Assembly (NCBI GenBank): GCA_036376135.1
Contig: DASVAW010000107.1
Coordinates: forward strand, 1-63,245
Reading direction: 5' to 3'
DNA: 63,245 nucleotides
Source: Candidatus Polarisedimenticolaceae bacterium
GTDB lineage: Bacteria; Acidobacteriota; Polarisedimenticolia; Polarisedimenticolales; DASRJG01
Of the stretch, positions 8,201-16,915 are shown piece by piece (position 1 is the stretch's first letter; the number at the start of each line of letters is the position of its first letter). The notes beneath the pieces are model-generated. The model ran no database searches, was not told the DNA's origin, and saw only the letters and a program-made list of their open reading frames with translations. A program made the translations under genes and the position numbers.

Positions 8201-10896
8201 AGAACCGCATCGAGATCGTCGCGGAGAAGCAGGTCTACGCTCCCGGCGAGACGGCGCGGCTGCTGGTGAAGTCGCCGTGGGAGAAGGCGCACGCCCTCGT
8301 GACGATCGAGCGGGCGGGGGTGATCGAGGCGCGCCTGCAGACCCTCGAAGGGACGATGCCGGTCGTCGAGATCCCCGTGCTCGACGCCTACGCCCCGAAC
8401 GTCTTCGTCTCGGTCGTGCTGATGCGCGGGCGGGTCGAGGCGTCGGCCTCCGCCGAGGCGATCGATCCGGGGCGGCCGCAGTACCGGATCGGCTACGCGG
8501 AGATCACGGTCCCGCCGCAGGGGCGCAGGCTCGCGGTCGAGGCGAAGGCGGTGAAGGACGAGTACCGCCCCGGCCAGATCGCGTCGGTGAAGGTGAAGGT
8601 CGCGGGGGACGACGGCGGTCCCCGCCGCGCGGCGGTCACGTTGTGGGCCGTCGACGCCGGGGTGCTCGCGCTGAGCGGCTACCGGGCCCCGGACCTCGTC
8701 GAGGTCTTCTTCGAGAGGCAGGGGCTCGGCGTCACGACGGCGGAGTCGCGCACGCGGCTGATCGGCCGTCGCTCGTACGGGACGAAGGGGGACAAGGCCG
8801 GCGGCGGCGGCGGGCGCGACCCCGGGGAACAGGCGCTGCGCCGCGACTTCCGCGCGCTGGCGGTCTGGCGCGGCGACCTCGTCACGGGCGAGGACGGGAC
8901 CGCCGTCGTCGACTTCCCCGTTCCCGACAGCCTGACGACTTATCGCCTGATGGCGGTCGCGGTCGGCGGCGACGAGCTCTTCGGGACCGGCGAGTCCGAG
9001 TTCCGCGTCACGAAGCCGATCGGGGTCGAGCCCGCGCTCCCGCGGTTCCTGCGCCCGGGAGATCGCGCCCAGGCGGGGGTCGTCGCGCGCAATCGCACCG
9101 CCGCCGACGCGGAGTTCGAGGTGACGGCTTCGGTCGCCGCGGGACCGCTCGCGATCGAGGGCGACGCCGTGCGCAGGGTGCGCGTGCCGTCGGGAGGCTC
9201 GGTCGAGGTGCCCTTCGCCTGGACGGCCGCGGCGCCCGGGGAGGCGAGGCTGCGTTTCGAGGCGACGGCGGGCGCCGAGCGCGACGCGATGGAGGTCGTG
9301 CTCCCGGTCGTCGCCGTCGCGCCGACGGAGACGTCGGCGACGTTCTTCGCGGTCGAGGGGAAGGCGGATCAGCGCGTTCGGGTTCCCGACGACGTGTTCG
9401 CGTCCGCCGGCGGGCTCGAGGTGCGGCTCGCATCGTCGGTCCTCCTCGAGTCGATCGCCGCGTGGCGCTGGCTCGCGGACTACCCCTACGGTTGCGCGGA
9501 ACAGACGTCCTCGAAGGTGCTCGGCCTCGTCGCCGCGAAGCGGCTCGGGTACGAGGCGTTCGGGGCCGACCTCCAGTCGCTCGCGGATCGCCTCGCCACC
9601 TTCCAGCGTCCCGACGGCGGGTTCGCGTTGTGGACGTCGGGGGATCGCAGCTGGGAGTCGTTGTCCCCGTACGTCGCGTGGGCGCTCGTGGAGGCACGGC
9701 GCGGCGGGGCCACGGTCGACCCCGCGGTGCTGAAGCGCGCGGGGGACTACCTCTCCGCGCTGCTCCGCCTCGGGGGGTTCGGCTTCGGGGAGCGCGACGG
9801 GTGGACGACCCGGGTGACCGCGCTCCACGCGCTCGAGAAGCTCGGGCGTCCCGAGCCGGCGTATTTCCAGGACCTCTTCGACCGGCGCGCCGACGGGCGG
9901 CCGACGTGGGCGAGGGCGATCCTCGCGAGGACGATGCTCGCCTCGAACCCGAAGGACCCGCGCGCGGGGGTGCTCGCGCAGGAGGTGCGCGGCCGCCTCG
10001 CCGTCGAGGCGCGCGCGGCGCGGCTGCGGGAGCCCGTCCCGGAGTGGGCGTACTGGTTCTTCGGCGGCGACGGTCGCGCGGACGCCTCGGTGCTGATGCT
10101 CCTCGTCGAGACCGACCCCGAGCTCGCCGACAAGCTCGCCCGGTCGATCCTCGAGCAGACGACGAAGCGCGGTTCGCGCACGACCCACGACAGCGCCTGG
10201 GCGCTCCAGGCGCTCGCGCGATACCGCGAGGTGCGCGAGGCGGGCGCCGGGCCGCGCGAGGCGGAGGCGCGCGTGGACGGCAAGCGCGTGGTGGAGGGAC
10301 GGTTCTCCGGCGACGCCGCGCAGCAGGTCGCGGGGTCCATGACGATGGAGTCGCTCCTGAAGCGCGCGGCGAAGGCGAAGGACCGCACGCTCGCGCTGAC
10401 CGTCGAGACGACGGGGAGCGGCCCCGTCCACGCGGGCGCGATCCTGAGTTACGCCCCGCGTTCGGAACGCCCGGCGATCACACGGGGACTGAAGCTCGAG
10501 CGGCGCCTTCCCATGCGGGCGGCCGCGGGGGAGGAGGTCGTCCTCGAGATCGCGATCGAGGCGACGGGGCCGGTGCGTTACGTCGCGATCGACGTCCCGA
10601 TCCCCGCGGGGCTCGAGGCGATCGACCCGGGGCTCGCGACGACCTCGACGGAACCGGCGGCGGAGGAGGAGCGGCCCTGGTGGGAGCCGGGGATCGACCA
10701 CGTCGAGCGGCACGACGACCGCGTGACCCTGTTCGCGACCGAGCTGCCGATGGGACGCACGGTGCACCGCGTCCCGTGCCGGGCGACGACGCCGGGAACG
10801 TACGCGGTCGCCCCCGCCCGGGCCGAGGCGATGTACGCCCCCGAGATCTTCGGCACCGTCTCCGGCGGCACGTTCCGGGTGGAGCCGGCCGAATGA
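5284..10896 (+). CDS. Bacterial alpha-2-macroglobulin with thioester
   Basis: Bacterial alpha-2-macroglobulins trap proteases in the periplasm. The 1870-aa chain starts with a Sec signal peptide (cleavage near residue 24, SFA/ADA) and has no lipobox. The macroglobulin bait-side domains follow, including the TDR...RPGE signature at residues 617-626. The central A2M domain carries WRGDLVTGEDG near 1194. The thioester motif Cys1404-Ala-Glu-Gln1407 sits in the alpha-helical TED domain. Length and motif order match the YfhM type, and the thioester is intact. The stop overlaps the pbpC start as ATGA. That pairing is typical: PBP1C is thought to repair the wall where the macroglobulin acts. A GGAGGA Shine-Dalgarno lies at 5275-5280. 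Confidence 0.95.
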   Translation: MKSVRPLAAILAIVPAIVCSPSFAADAPRVTAATGDATRIQLVFDRAVVALGAADPSGTPPAWLRMEPKAEVRWRWAGTSTLVGEPAKPLPRATTFRISVGAEVAPYAFEFSTPAPRAVLLAQGPPDAELLAWAEWAFDSGNTGTGGAIAPDEALRVVFDQPVEPASVAAAIAASTTPRPLAGAASLLDAPARRKLSPDQLAAYEAFVASAKGTKQPKVAVRVEPIAGTDGRAFRVSPLGTWPESAVLRLAVAAGVRSTEGPNPGAAASATFDTPWPFGPASIEGRAAMRAKGFDPESTAVRFSSPVRWADAVERVTLRDASGKVVNPVPAEAAWYWTWAEPILRLDPFDVQGGGRYTLCVEAGMKDAWGRTLGFPWCGSFETAHFAPRLQVVEAQGVLESDGPRMIPVGVLNVTSYRVEHRAIAEEDLVAALQAPEQAPGSGAAAVQTKVPQDRWRTIALDLDAVLRGRPGIVRSTLAVNGVVPDSEFDANEGARLREPRTAITQVTGIGLTVKSSVRAGTLVWATRLRDAMPVEGAEITLRDKDNAVMWRGRTDARGLARTATDLDPKKVFVVTARQGDDLAYTRASWSEGHRGWEFNLPVDWRDEKPVEGTIWTDRGVVRPGESVHVKAVLRDRSDSGLRRPAAKEVAFLVRDARGAEVATSTAPVDAWGLAETEVKVPAGASLGFWTVEAKGTFVSGAFRVAEFRRPKFRVSVDAPARRVIAGDEVAAGIEGAFLAGGPMRGAAARWVVRSEPSWWRPEGNAWDGWSFVADAFDDFEAPSSGERVIAQGEGVLDAQGRLAVAIARAEGVSTRPARLTIEAEVEDVDRQTSASRTGVDVLPGEFLAAVRRPPYFLEAKPATFEVAAVDPSGNAVAGRELVVALERRRWDSVRRRDAVGRFAYESRPVVEKLAETTVESGQAPVEVRFDLAEGGEYAVVARSKDARGNAVAASAPFYVLGPGFTPWRRDRENRIEIVAEKQVYAPGETARLLVKSPWEKAHALVTIERAGVIEARLQTLEGTMPVVEIPVLDAYAPNVFVSVVLMRGRVEASASAEAIDPGRPQYRIGYAEITVPPQGRRLAVEAKAVKDEYRPGQIASVKVKVAGDDGGPRRAAVTLWAVDAGVLALSGYRAPDLVEVFFERQGLGVTTAESRTRLIGRRSYGTKGDKAGGGGGRDPGEQALRRDFRALAVWRGDLVTGEDGTAVVDFPVPDSLTTYRLMAVAVGGDELFGTGESEFRVTKPIGVEPALPRFLRPGDRAQAGVVARNRTAADAEFEVTASVAAGPLAIEGDAVRRVRVPSGGSVEVPFAWTAAAPGEARLRFEATAGAERDAMEVVLPVVAVAPTETSATFFAVEGKADQRVRVPDDVFASAGGLEVRLASSVLLESIAAWRWLADYPYGCAEQTSSKVLGLVAAKRLGYEAFGADLQSLADRLATFQRPDGGFALWTSGDRSWESLSPYVAWALVEARRGGATVDPAVLKRAGDYLSALLRLGGFGFGERDGWTTRVTALHALEKLGRPEPAYFQDLFDRRADGRPTWARAILARTMLASNPKDPRAGVLAQEVRGRLAVEARAARLREPVPEWAYWFFGGDGRADASVLMLLVETDPELADKLARSILEQTTKRGSRTTHDSAWALQALARYREVREAGAGPREAEARVDGKRVVEGRFSGDAAQQVAGSMTMESLLKRAAKAKDRTLALTVETTGSGPVHAGAILSYAPRSERPAITRGLKLERRLPMRAAAGEEVVLEIAIEATGPVRYVAIDVPIPAGLEAIDPGLATTSTEPAAEEERPWWEPGIDHVERHDDRVTLFATELPMGRTVHRVPCRATTPGTYAVAPARAEAMYAPEIFGTVSGGTFRVEPAE

Positions 10897-13127
10897 GACG
10901 GCGACTGCTGGCCGTCGCGGGCGGCGTGGGGCTGCTCGCCGCGGCGCCGTGGGTGCTGGCGCCGGCGCCGGGTCCCCTCCTCGCGAGGGCGCCGCGACCG
11001 ACCGTCGAGGTCGTCGATCGTCACGGCCGGCTGCTCCGCTCGGTGCCGGACGACGACGGCACGCGGTACCTGCCGGTCGTGCTCGCCGAGACTTCGCCGC
11101 ACCTACGCGACGCGGTACTCGCCGCCGAGGACGGTCGTTTCCGCGTGCACCCCGGGATCGATCCGATCGCCCTCGCGCGCGCCGCCGTGCAGAACGCGCG
11201 CGCGGGGGCGGTCGTCTCCGGCGGGTCGACCCTCACCATGCAGCTCGCGCGGATCCTCGATCCGAGGCCGCGCGGGCTCGCCGCGAAGGTCCGCCAGGCG
11301 GCGCTCGCGGTGCGCCTCGAGGGGGCGTTGTCGAAGGACGCGATCCTCGAGGCCTACCTCTCGCGCGCGCCGATGGGGAACCGGCTCGTCGGTTACGAAG
11401 CGGCCTCCCGCGCCTATCTCGGCAAGCCCGCGTCGCAACTTTCCCCGGCGGAGGCGGCGCTGCTCGCGGCGATCCCTCGCGCGCCCTCCGCGCAGAACCC
11501 CCGACGCGACCTCGAGGGGCTCCGGCGGCGCCGCGACCGCATTCTCGACCGGATGGAGGGGATCGACGACGCGGCGCGCGAGGCCGCGAAGGCGGAAGCG
11601 ATCGTGCTCGCGGACGACCCGTTCCGGAGCGAGGCCGCGGAGGCGGTGGCACGTGCGCTCGAGGAGGCTCCCGCGGGGAGCGCGCGCGTCGAGACGGGGA
11701 TCGATCTCGAGCTCCAGCGGCGCGTCGAGCGCATCGCCGCCGGGCAGCTCCACCGACTGGAAGGTCACGGCGTCACCGCGGTCGCCGTCGCCGTCCTCGA
11801 CGTGCGGGACGGGACCTGGCTCGCCCTCGAGGGCTCCGGACACGAAGGGCCGGGGATCGACGGCACGCGCGCGCCGCGCCAGCCGGGCTCGGCGCTCAAG
11901 CCGTTCACCTACGCCCTGGCCTTCGACCGCGGATTCACGCCGGCGACGGTGATCCCCGACCTGCCGCGGGCGTTCGTCGCCCCCGACGGGACGTGGGTGC
12001 CGCGCAATTACGACGACGCCTTCCACGGCCCGCTCCGCGCGCGCGACGCGCTCGCCTGCTCCGTCAACGTTCCGGCGGCGGTGGTGCTCGACGCCGTCGG
12101 TCCCGGCGAACTGCTGCGCACGCTGCGCGCGGCGGGGATCTCGACCCTCGCGCAGGACGCGGAGTGGTACGGGCTCGGCCTGACCCTCGGCGCCGGGGAG
12201 GTCCGCCTCGACGAGCTGACCGCGGCGTACGCTTCGCTGCTTCGGGGTGGGAGGTGGCGGCGGGCGTCGGTGCTGAAGGGGACGCCGGGCGAGTCGCGTC
12301 GCGTGGTTTCGGAAGCCGCGGCGGCGCAGGTCGCCGACATCCTCGCCGACCCCGAGGCGCGCGCTCCGGCCTTCGGCGCGTGGAGCGTGCTGCGCCTGCC
12401 GTTCCCTGCGGCGGTGAAAACCGGCACGAGCGAGGGGTTCCGCGACAACTGGGCGATCGGCGGCACGAGCGAGGTCGTCGTCGGCGTGTGGGCGGGGAGC
12501 TTCGACCGCGCGCCGATGGGGAACGTCTCGGGAGTCACCGGAGCCGGGAGCGTCTGGCACGAGGTGATGCTCGCCTGGCGGGAGGTCGCGGCGCGGGACT
12601 TCGAGCCCGGCCTCCCGGACCCTTCCTCGGGTCTCGAGCGCGCGCGGGTCTGCGCGTTGTCGGGGATGCGCTCCGCGTCGGCCTGCCCGCGAAGCGTCGC
12701 GGAGTGGTTTCGGCCGGGATCGCGGCCCGACGATCCCTGCTCCTGGCACCGCGTGCGCGACGACGGCCGCGTCGCGGTGCGCTGGCCCGCGGCGTACCTC
12801 GACTGGGCGGCGAAGGAAGGCCTGCTCGAGAACGATCCTCCTGCGGTGGCACGCGCGAGCGGTCCGCCCGAGATCACCGCCCCCGCCGAGGGGGACGCGT
12901 TCCTCCTCGCGGCCGACCTGCCGCGGCGGTTCCAGACGGTGGAGCTGCGCGCGGCGGTGCCGGGGAATCCGCGCGAGGTCGTCTGGATCGTCAACGGTCG
13001 CGAGCTCGCGCGGGCCGCGGCTCCGTACTCGGTCCGCTTCACGCTCGAGCCGGGGACCCACCGCATCGAGGCCCGCGCCGACGGCCGGATCTCGCGCCCG
13101 GTGACCTTCACGGTGTACGGAGGCTGA
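10893..13127 (+). CDS. pbpC: Penicillin-binding protein 1C (bifunctional glycosyltransferase/transpeptidase)
   Basis: PBP1C polymerises and crosslinks peptidoglycan from the inner membrane. The 744-aa protein has an N-terminal membrane anchor (about 5-25). The GT51 domain has catalytic Glu79 in AAEDGRF, followed by SGGSTLTMQ. The transpeptidase domain has Ser333-x-x-Lys336, a following SVN, and KTGTSEGFRDNW. A C-terminal BiPBP_C domain (about 655-744) is specific to the 1C class. All catalytic motifs are present. The start overlaps the macroglobulin stop as ATGA, so production of the two is coupled. Confidence 0.95.
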   Translation: MRRRLLAVAGGVGLLAAAPWVLAPAPGPLLARAPRPTVEVVDRHGRLLRSVPDDDGTRYLPVVLAETSPHLRDAVLAAEDGRFRVHPGIDPIALARAAVQNARAGAVVSGGSTLTMQLARILDPRPRGLAAKVRQAALAVRLEGALSKDAILEAYLSRAPMGNRLVGYEAASRAYLGKPASQLSPAEAALLAAIPRAPSAQNPRRDLEGLRRRRDRILDRMEGIDDAAREAAKAEAIVLADDPFRSEAAEAVARALEEAPAGSARVETGIDLELQRRVERIAAGQLHRLEGHGVTAVAVAVLDVRDGTWLALEGSGHEGPGIDGTRAPRQPGSALKPFTYALAFDRGFTPATVIPDLPRAFVAPDGTWVPRNYDDAFHGPLRARDALACSVNVPAAVVLDAVGPGELLRTLRAAGISTLAQDAEWYGLGLTLGAGEVRLDELTAAYASLLRGGRWRRASVLKGTPGESRRVVSEAAAAQVADILADPEARAPAFGAWSVLRLPFPAAVKTGTSEGFRDNWAIGGTSEVVVGVWAGSFDRAPMGNVSGVTGAGSVWHEVMLAWREVAARDFEPGLPDPSSGLERARVCALSGMRSASACPRSVAEWFRPGSRPDDPCSWHRVRDDGRVAVRWPAAYLDWAAKEGLLENDPPAVARASGPPEITAPAEGDAFLLAADLPRRFQTVELRAAVPGNPREVVWIVNGRELARAAAPYSVRFTLEPGTHRIEARADGRISRPVTFTVYGG

Positions 13128-13140
13128 CCGCGCGCTCTGC

Positions 13141-13146
13141 TACGAT
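13141..13146 (+). promoter_or_regulatory. Predicted -10 box, leaderless start of the S9 peptidase gene
   Basis: TACGAT lies only 8 nt before the ATG at 13155 and no Shine-Dalgarno is present between them. Transcription would begin at or within a few bases of the start codon. No good -35 is visible. Confidence 0.4.
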
Positions 13147-13154
13147 CCGGCGTC

Positions 13155-14978
13155 ATGACGCGACGTATCCCTCTCGAGGATTTCTTCCGCAAGCCCGAGC
13201 GCACCGGGTTCGAGTTGTCCCCCTCGGGGAGCCACCTCGCCTTCCTCGCCCCATGGGAGCGCAGGCTCAACGTGCACGTGCTCGACCTCGACACGGGGAT
13301 CGAGCGACGCGTGACCGACGCCCGCGCGCGCGACGTCGCCGGTTTTCTCTGGGCCGACGACGACCGCATCGTCTACGTGCAGGACGCGGGAGGCGACGAG
13401 AACTGGCGGCTGCACGCGGTGTCGCGCGACGGTGGGAACCCGCTCGACTTGACCCCGTTCGAAGGGGTGCAGTGCCGCGTCGTGGACGATCTCGAGGAGG
13501 TCCCCGGCGAGATCCTCTTCGAGATGAACCGCCGCGACCCGCACGTCTTCGACGTCTACCGCCTGAACGTGAACACCGGCGCGATGACGGCGATCGCCGA
13601 GAACCCGGGGAACGTCCAGGGCTGGTACACCGACCACGAGGGGCGCCTGCGCCTGGCGACGACGACCGACGGCGTGAACACGTCGATCCTCTTCCGGGAG
13701 TCGGAGACCGATCCCTGGCGGACCGTCGCCACCTACGACTTCCGCGAGACCGCGCAGCCGCTGAAGTTCACCTTCGACAACCGGAACGTCTTCGTCTCCT
13801 CCAACGTCGGCCGCGACCGCCGCGCGATCTTCGAATACGACCTCGCGGCGGGGAAGGAGACGCGCCTGGTCTTCGAGCACCCCGAGGTCGACGTCTCGCA
13901 CCTGCTCGTCTCGAAGGTGCGCAAGGCCGTCACCGGGGTGTTGTTCGAGACCGACAAGCCCCGCTACGTGTTCTTCGACGAGAAGCGTCTCGGGATTCAG
14001 CGGCGCATCGACGAGCGACTCCCCGACACGTTCAACGCGATCGCGTCGACCTCCCGCGACGAGAATCGCTGGATCGTCCACGCGACGAGCGACCGCACGC
14101 GCGGCGCGTATTGGCTCTACGACGCGCCGGCGGGCACTTTGCGCAAGCTCTTCGACGCGTCGCCGTGGCTTCGCGCGGCCGAGATGGCGGAGATGCGCCC
14201 CGTCGCCTTCACCTCCCGCGACGGCCTGCCGCTTCGCGGGTACCTGACGCTGCCCGCGGCGCGCGAGGCGAAGGGGCTCCCCCTCGTCGTGAACCCCCAC
14301 GGCGGCCCCTGGCACCGCGACGGCTGGGGATTCGACCCGGAGATCCAGTTCCTCGCGAACCGCGGCTTCGCGGTGTTGCAGGTGAACTTCCGCGGATCGA
14401 CCGGATACGGGCGGAAGTTCCTCGAGGCGAGTTTCGGCCAGTGGGGGCTCGCGATGCAGGACGACATCGCGGACGCCGTCGCGTGGGCGGTCGCCGAGGG
14501 GATCGCCGACCCTGCGCGGGTCGCGATCTACGGCGGGAGCTACGGCGGCTACGCGGCGCTGTCGGGACTCACGAAACACCCCGAGCTGTACGCCTGCGGG
14601 ATCAGCTACGTCGGCGTGTCGAACCTCTTCACGTGGCTTGCCGCGATCCCGCCGTATTGGAAGCCGTACCTCGAGATGATGCACGTGATGGTCGGCCACC
14701 CCGAGCGCGACGCCGAGCGCTTCCGCGCGACCTCGCCGTTTTTCCACGCCGACCGGATCCGCGTGCCGCTGCTCGTGGTGCAGGGCGCCAACGATCCCCG
14801 CGTCCGCAAGGAGGAGTCCGACCAGATCGTCGCCGCGTTACGCGGGCGCGGCGTCGCGGTCGAGTACCTCGTGAAGGACGACGAGGGGCACGGCTTCCGG
14901 AACGAGGAGAACCTCTTCGAGCTCTACCGCACCGTCGAATCGTTCCTCGAGCGTCACCTCGGGGAGCCCGCATCGTAA
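13155..14978 (+). CDS. S9 family peptidase (prolyl oligopeptidase superfamily)
   Basis: The 607-aa protein has an N-terminal beta-propeller (about 1-345) and a C-terminal alpha/beta hydrolase domain. The nucleophile is Ser462 in GGSYGGYAAL. The predicted acid is Asp547 (GANDPRV) and the base His579 (EGHGF). Such enzymes cleave small peptides, often after proline or alanine; the exact specificity cannot be read. No signal peptide is visible, so it is probably cytoplasmic. The last 25 nt overlap the converging esterase gene. It appears to have its own promoter in the 27-bp gap after pbpC. Confidence 0.92.
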   Translation: MTRRIPLEDFFRKPERTGFELSPSGSHLAFLAPWERRLNVHVLDLDTGIERRVTDARARDVAGFLWADDDRIVYVQDAGGDENWRLHAVSRDGGNPLDLTPFEGVQCRVVDDLEEVPGEILFEMNRRDPHVFDVYRLNVNTGAMTAIAENPGNVQGWYTDHEGRLRLATTTDGVNTSILFRESETDPWRTVATYDFRETAQPLKFTFDNRNVFVSSNVGRDRRAIFEYDLAAGKETRLVFEHPEVDVSHLLVSKVRKAVTGVLFETDKPRYVFFDEKRLGIQRRIDERLPDTFNAIASTSRDENRWIVHATSDRTRGAYWLYDAPAGTLRKLFDASPWLRAAEMAEMRPVAFTSRDGLPLRGYLTLPAAREAKGLPLVVNPHGGPWHRDGWGFDPEIQFLANRGFAVLQVNFRGSTGYGRKFLEASFGQWGLAMQDDIADAVAWAVAEGIADPARVAIYGGSYGGYAALSGLTKHPELYACGISYVGVSNLFTWLAAIPPYWKPYLEMMHVMVGHPERDAERFRATSPFFHADRIRVPLLVVQGANDPRVRKEESDQIVAALRGRGVAVEYLVKDDEGHGFRNEENLFELYRTVESFLERHLGEPAS

Positions 14979-16186
14979 GGCTCGTCGGGATTCCTCCCGA
15001 GCAGCCGCGTCAGCGCCCGACCGAGCTCCGCCCGCCAGAATCCCCACGAATGCCCGTCCGGGGCCTCGTGCGTCGTGACGTCGTAGCCGCGCTCCTTCAG
15101 CGCGGCGGCGAAGCGGCGCTGGGGCTCGAGCAGGCGGTCGTAGGTGCCGACGGCGAGATGGAAGCTCACGTCGCGCTTGGGCCCTTCGCGAACGTCGCGG
15201 ATCACGGCGTCGTCCCCCCGGTGGTACGCGCCGGACTGGCCGACCACGTTCCCGAAGAGGTCGGGTCGGGCGAGGGCGAGGCGCGCGGCCCCGAGCGCCC
15301 CCATCGACGGGCCGATCACGACGTTCAGCTCCGGGGCACGGTTGAGGCCGTACCGCTCGCGCACGTACGGGACGAGCTCTTCGGTGAAGAACTTCAGGAA
15401 GGCGTCCCCGCCGACGTCGTATTCCTCCATCCGCCGCACCGGCGGCACGAAGACCGCGACGACCGGCGGGATGTCGCCGCGCGCGATCAACACGTCGAGG
15501 GTGCGCCAGGCATCGGCGAAGTCCAGGTAGTCCTTCCCGTCGAGAAACCACAACGTCCGCATCCCCGCGGGGCTCTTGTACCCGCCCGGGACGTACATCG
15601 CATAGGGACGCTTCTCGCCGAGGACGGCGCTTTCGATCTCGAGGTCGGCGACGTACCCCTCCCACACGAACAGGCCGGAAGGCTGCGGGCCGAGCTCGGG
15701 GGGCGGGACGTACCCCGGCATCCGGAGCTCGGAATTGGGTCCGTACCCGCCGACTACCTGGCGCAGGCAGCGCGGATCGAGGATCCACTCCTCGCCGTTC
15801 CGCAGGAACTTGTAGTCGAGCCGGGCCTCGTACGCGAGCGGCGCCGCGAGCCACCACAGGTCGGTCCCCTCGACGCGCGCGAGGTCCGGGGCCTTGTCCT
15901 CGTCCCACTGCGATGCGTCCCCGATCCACTGGACGCGATTCGCCTCGCCGCGCCAGAAGAGAACCGCGCGCTCCCGGTCGACCAGGGGCGTCGTCACCGT
16001 CGCGTCGAGCCGCGCGTCCACCTCGCGCCGTCGCGCCTCCGGATCCATCGCGCCGAGCGCGGCGACCCAGCGCTCGAACCCGGCGGGGCTCGCGTCGAAG
16101 GGGGCCGGCGCCGGGGCCGGCGTGCGACGCGCTCCCGCGCACGCGATGGAAACCAGCAGCATCGGAACCACGGCGAGTCGTTTCAT
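14954..16186 (-). CDS. Secreted enterochelin-esterase-like alpha/beta hydrolase
   Basis: The 410-aa protein starts with a hydrophobic signal ending SIAC (Cys16). This resembles a lipobox but has Ser at -3, so lipidation is uncertain. An early-set/CBM48-like domain (about 75-160) has FWRGEANRVQWIGD and a following DYKFLRNG segment. An esterase D/Fes-type catalytic domain (about 175-400) has Ser294 in GPSMGALGA. Family members cleave esters such as siderophores or acylated sugars; the substrate here is unknown. The downstream DGHSW supplies the likely catalytic histidine. It converges on and overlaps the S9 peptidase gene by 25 nt. Confidence 0.82.
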   Translation of the reverse strand: MKRLAVVPMLLVSIACAGARRTPAPAPAPFDASPAGFERWVAALGAMDPEARRREVDARLDATVTTPLVDRERAVLFWRGEANRVQWIGDASQWDEDKAPDLARVEGTDLWWLAAPLAYEARLDYKFLRNGEEWILDPRCLRQVVGGYGPNSELRMPGYVPPPELGPQPSGLFVWEGYVADLEIESAVLGEKRPYAMYVPGGYKSPAGMRTLWFLDGKDYLDFADAWRTLDVLIARGDIPPVVAVFVPPVRRMEEYDVGGDAFLKFFTEELVPYVRERYGLNRAPELNVVIGPSMGALGAARLALARPDLFGNVVGQSGAYHRGDDAVIRDVREGPKRDVSFHLAVGTYDRLLEPQRRFAAALKERGYDVTTHEAPDGHSWGFWRAELGRALTRLLGRNPDEPYDAGSPR

Positions 16187-16223
16187 CCGCGCCAGTCTAC
16201 CGGCGATGCGCTCGCCCCGGTTC

Positions 16224-16229
16224 TATACT
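16224..16229 (+). promoter_or_regulatory. Predicted -10 box for the GST-Rieske operon
   Basis: TATACT is a near-consensus -10. It lies 13 nt before a GGAGGG Shine-Dalgarno (16243-16248) and 26 nt before the ATG at 16256, in the gap between divergent genes. The -35 is poor. Confidence 0.45.
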
Positions 16230-16255
16230 CGCAACGTCGCATGGAGGGCGCCGTC

Positions 16256-16915
16256 ATGGTCAAGCTCTACCACCTCGATCGATCCCCCTTCGGATGGAAG
16301 GTCCGCTTCGTCCTCGCCGAGAAGGGGATCCCCTACGAGGGGATCGTCCCCCTGAACAAGGCCGACGACCCCGGCTTCGCGAAGCTCAACCCCTACCGCC
16401 TCACCCCCGTCCTGCAGGTCGAGGACGGGCGCACGCTCTACGAATCCACCGTCATCTGCGAGTACCTCGAGGACGTCCACCCCGAGCCGGCGCTGCTCCC
16501 GAAGGAGCCCTTCGCGCGCGCGCGGATGCGCCTCCTCGAAGACACGACCGATCAGTACCTCTACGCCGCGCTGCGCGAATACCGGGCCTCGCTGTTCGAG
16601 TACAGGCCCCCGGTGCTCGTGCGCAAGCCCGAGTCCCAGGTCGACCACAGGGCGCTCGAGGCCTCGCGCACGAAAGTCCACGACCACCTGGCCCGGCTCG
16701 AGGCCGAGCTCGGCGACAAGGCCTGGTTCGGCGGGACGCAGTTCACCCTCGCCGACATCACCCTCGCCCCCGCGCTCACCGGGACGCTCGAGCTCCTGGG
16801 CGTGCTCCCCGACCCGAAGCGGTACCCGAACCTCGCCGCCTGGCGCGCGCGCATCGTCGAGCGCCCGGCGTACGACGCGTCGAAACCCAAGGAGCCGCTG
16901 CGCATCCAGGGATGA
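16256..16915 (+). CDS. Glutathione S-transferase family protein
   Basis: The 219-aa cytoplasmic protein has a thioredoxin-like N-terminal domain (1-80). YHLDRSPFGWKVRFVLAEKG carries the likely active Ser or Tyr, and a VEDGRTLYESTVI segment contains the usual ES glutathione contact. An all-helical C-terminal domain (about 90-210) includes FTLADITLAPAL. Most relatives conjugate or reduce electrophiles with glutathione or a related thiol. The ATG at 16256 is preferred over one 15 nt upstream because GGAGGG sits 7 nt before it. The stop overlaps the Rieske gene start as ATGA. Confidence 0.9.
   Translation: MVKLYHLDRSPFGWKVRFVLAEKGIPYEGIVPLNKADDPGFAKLNPYRLTPVLQVEDGRTLYESTVICEYLEDVHPEPALLPKEPFARARMRLLEDTTDQYLYAALREYRASLFEYRPPVLVRKPESQVDHRALEASRTKVHDHLARLEAELGDKAWFGGTQFTLADITLAPALTGTLELLGVLPDPKRYPNLAAWRARIVERPAYDASKPKEPLRIQG

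Noticed and set aside
5239-10767. A very long open frame (over 1800 codons) on the minus strand opposite the alpha-2-macroglobulin gene
   Set aside because: It is Arg-, Pro- and Asp-rich without any domain, and mirrors the codon bias of a GC-rich gene on the other strand. Similar long shadows lie opposite metH, the respiratory cluster and the GH38 gene.
10949-16915. A plus-strand frame running through pbpC, the S9 peptidase and the GST as one giant protein
   Set aside because: Only the last 219 residues (GST) make sense. The earlier part is an out-of-frame translation of other genes without stops because of high GC.
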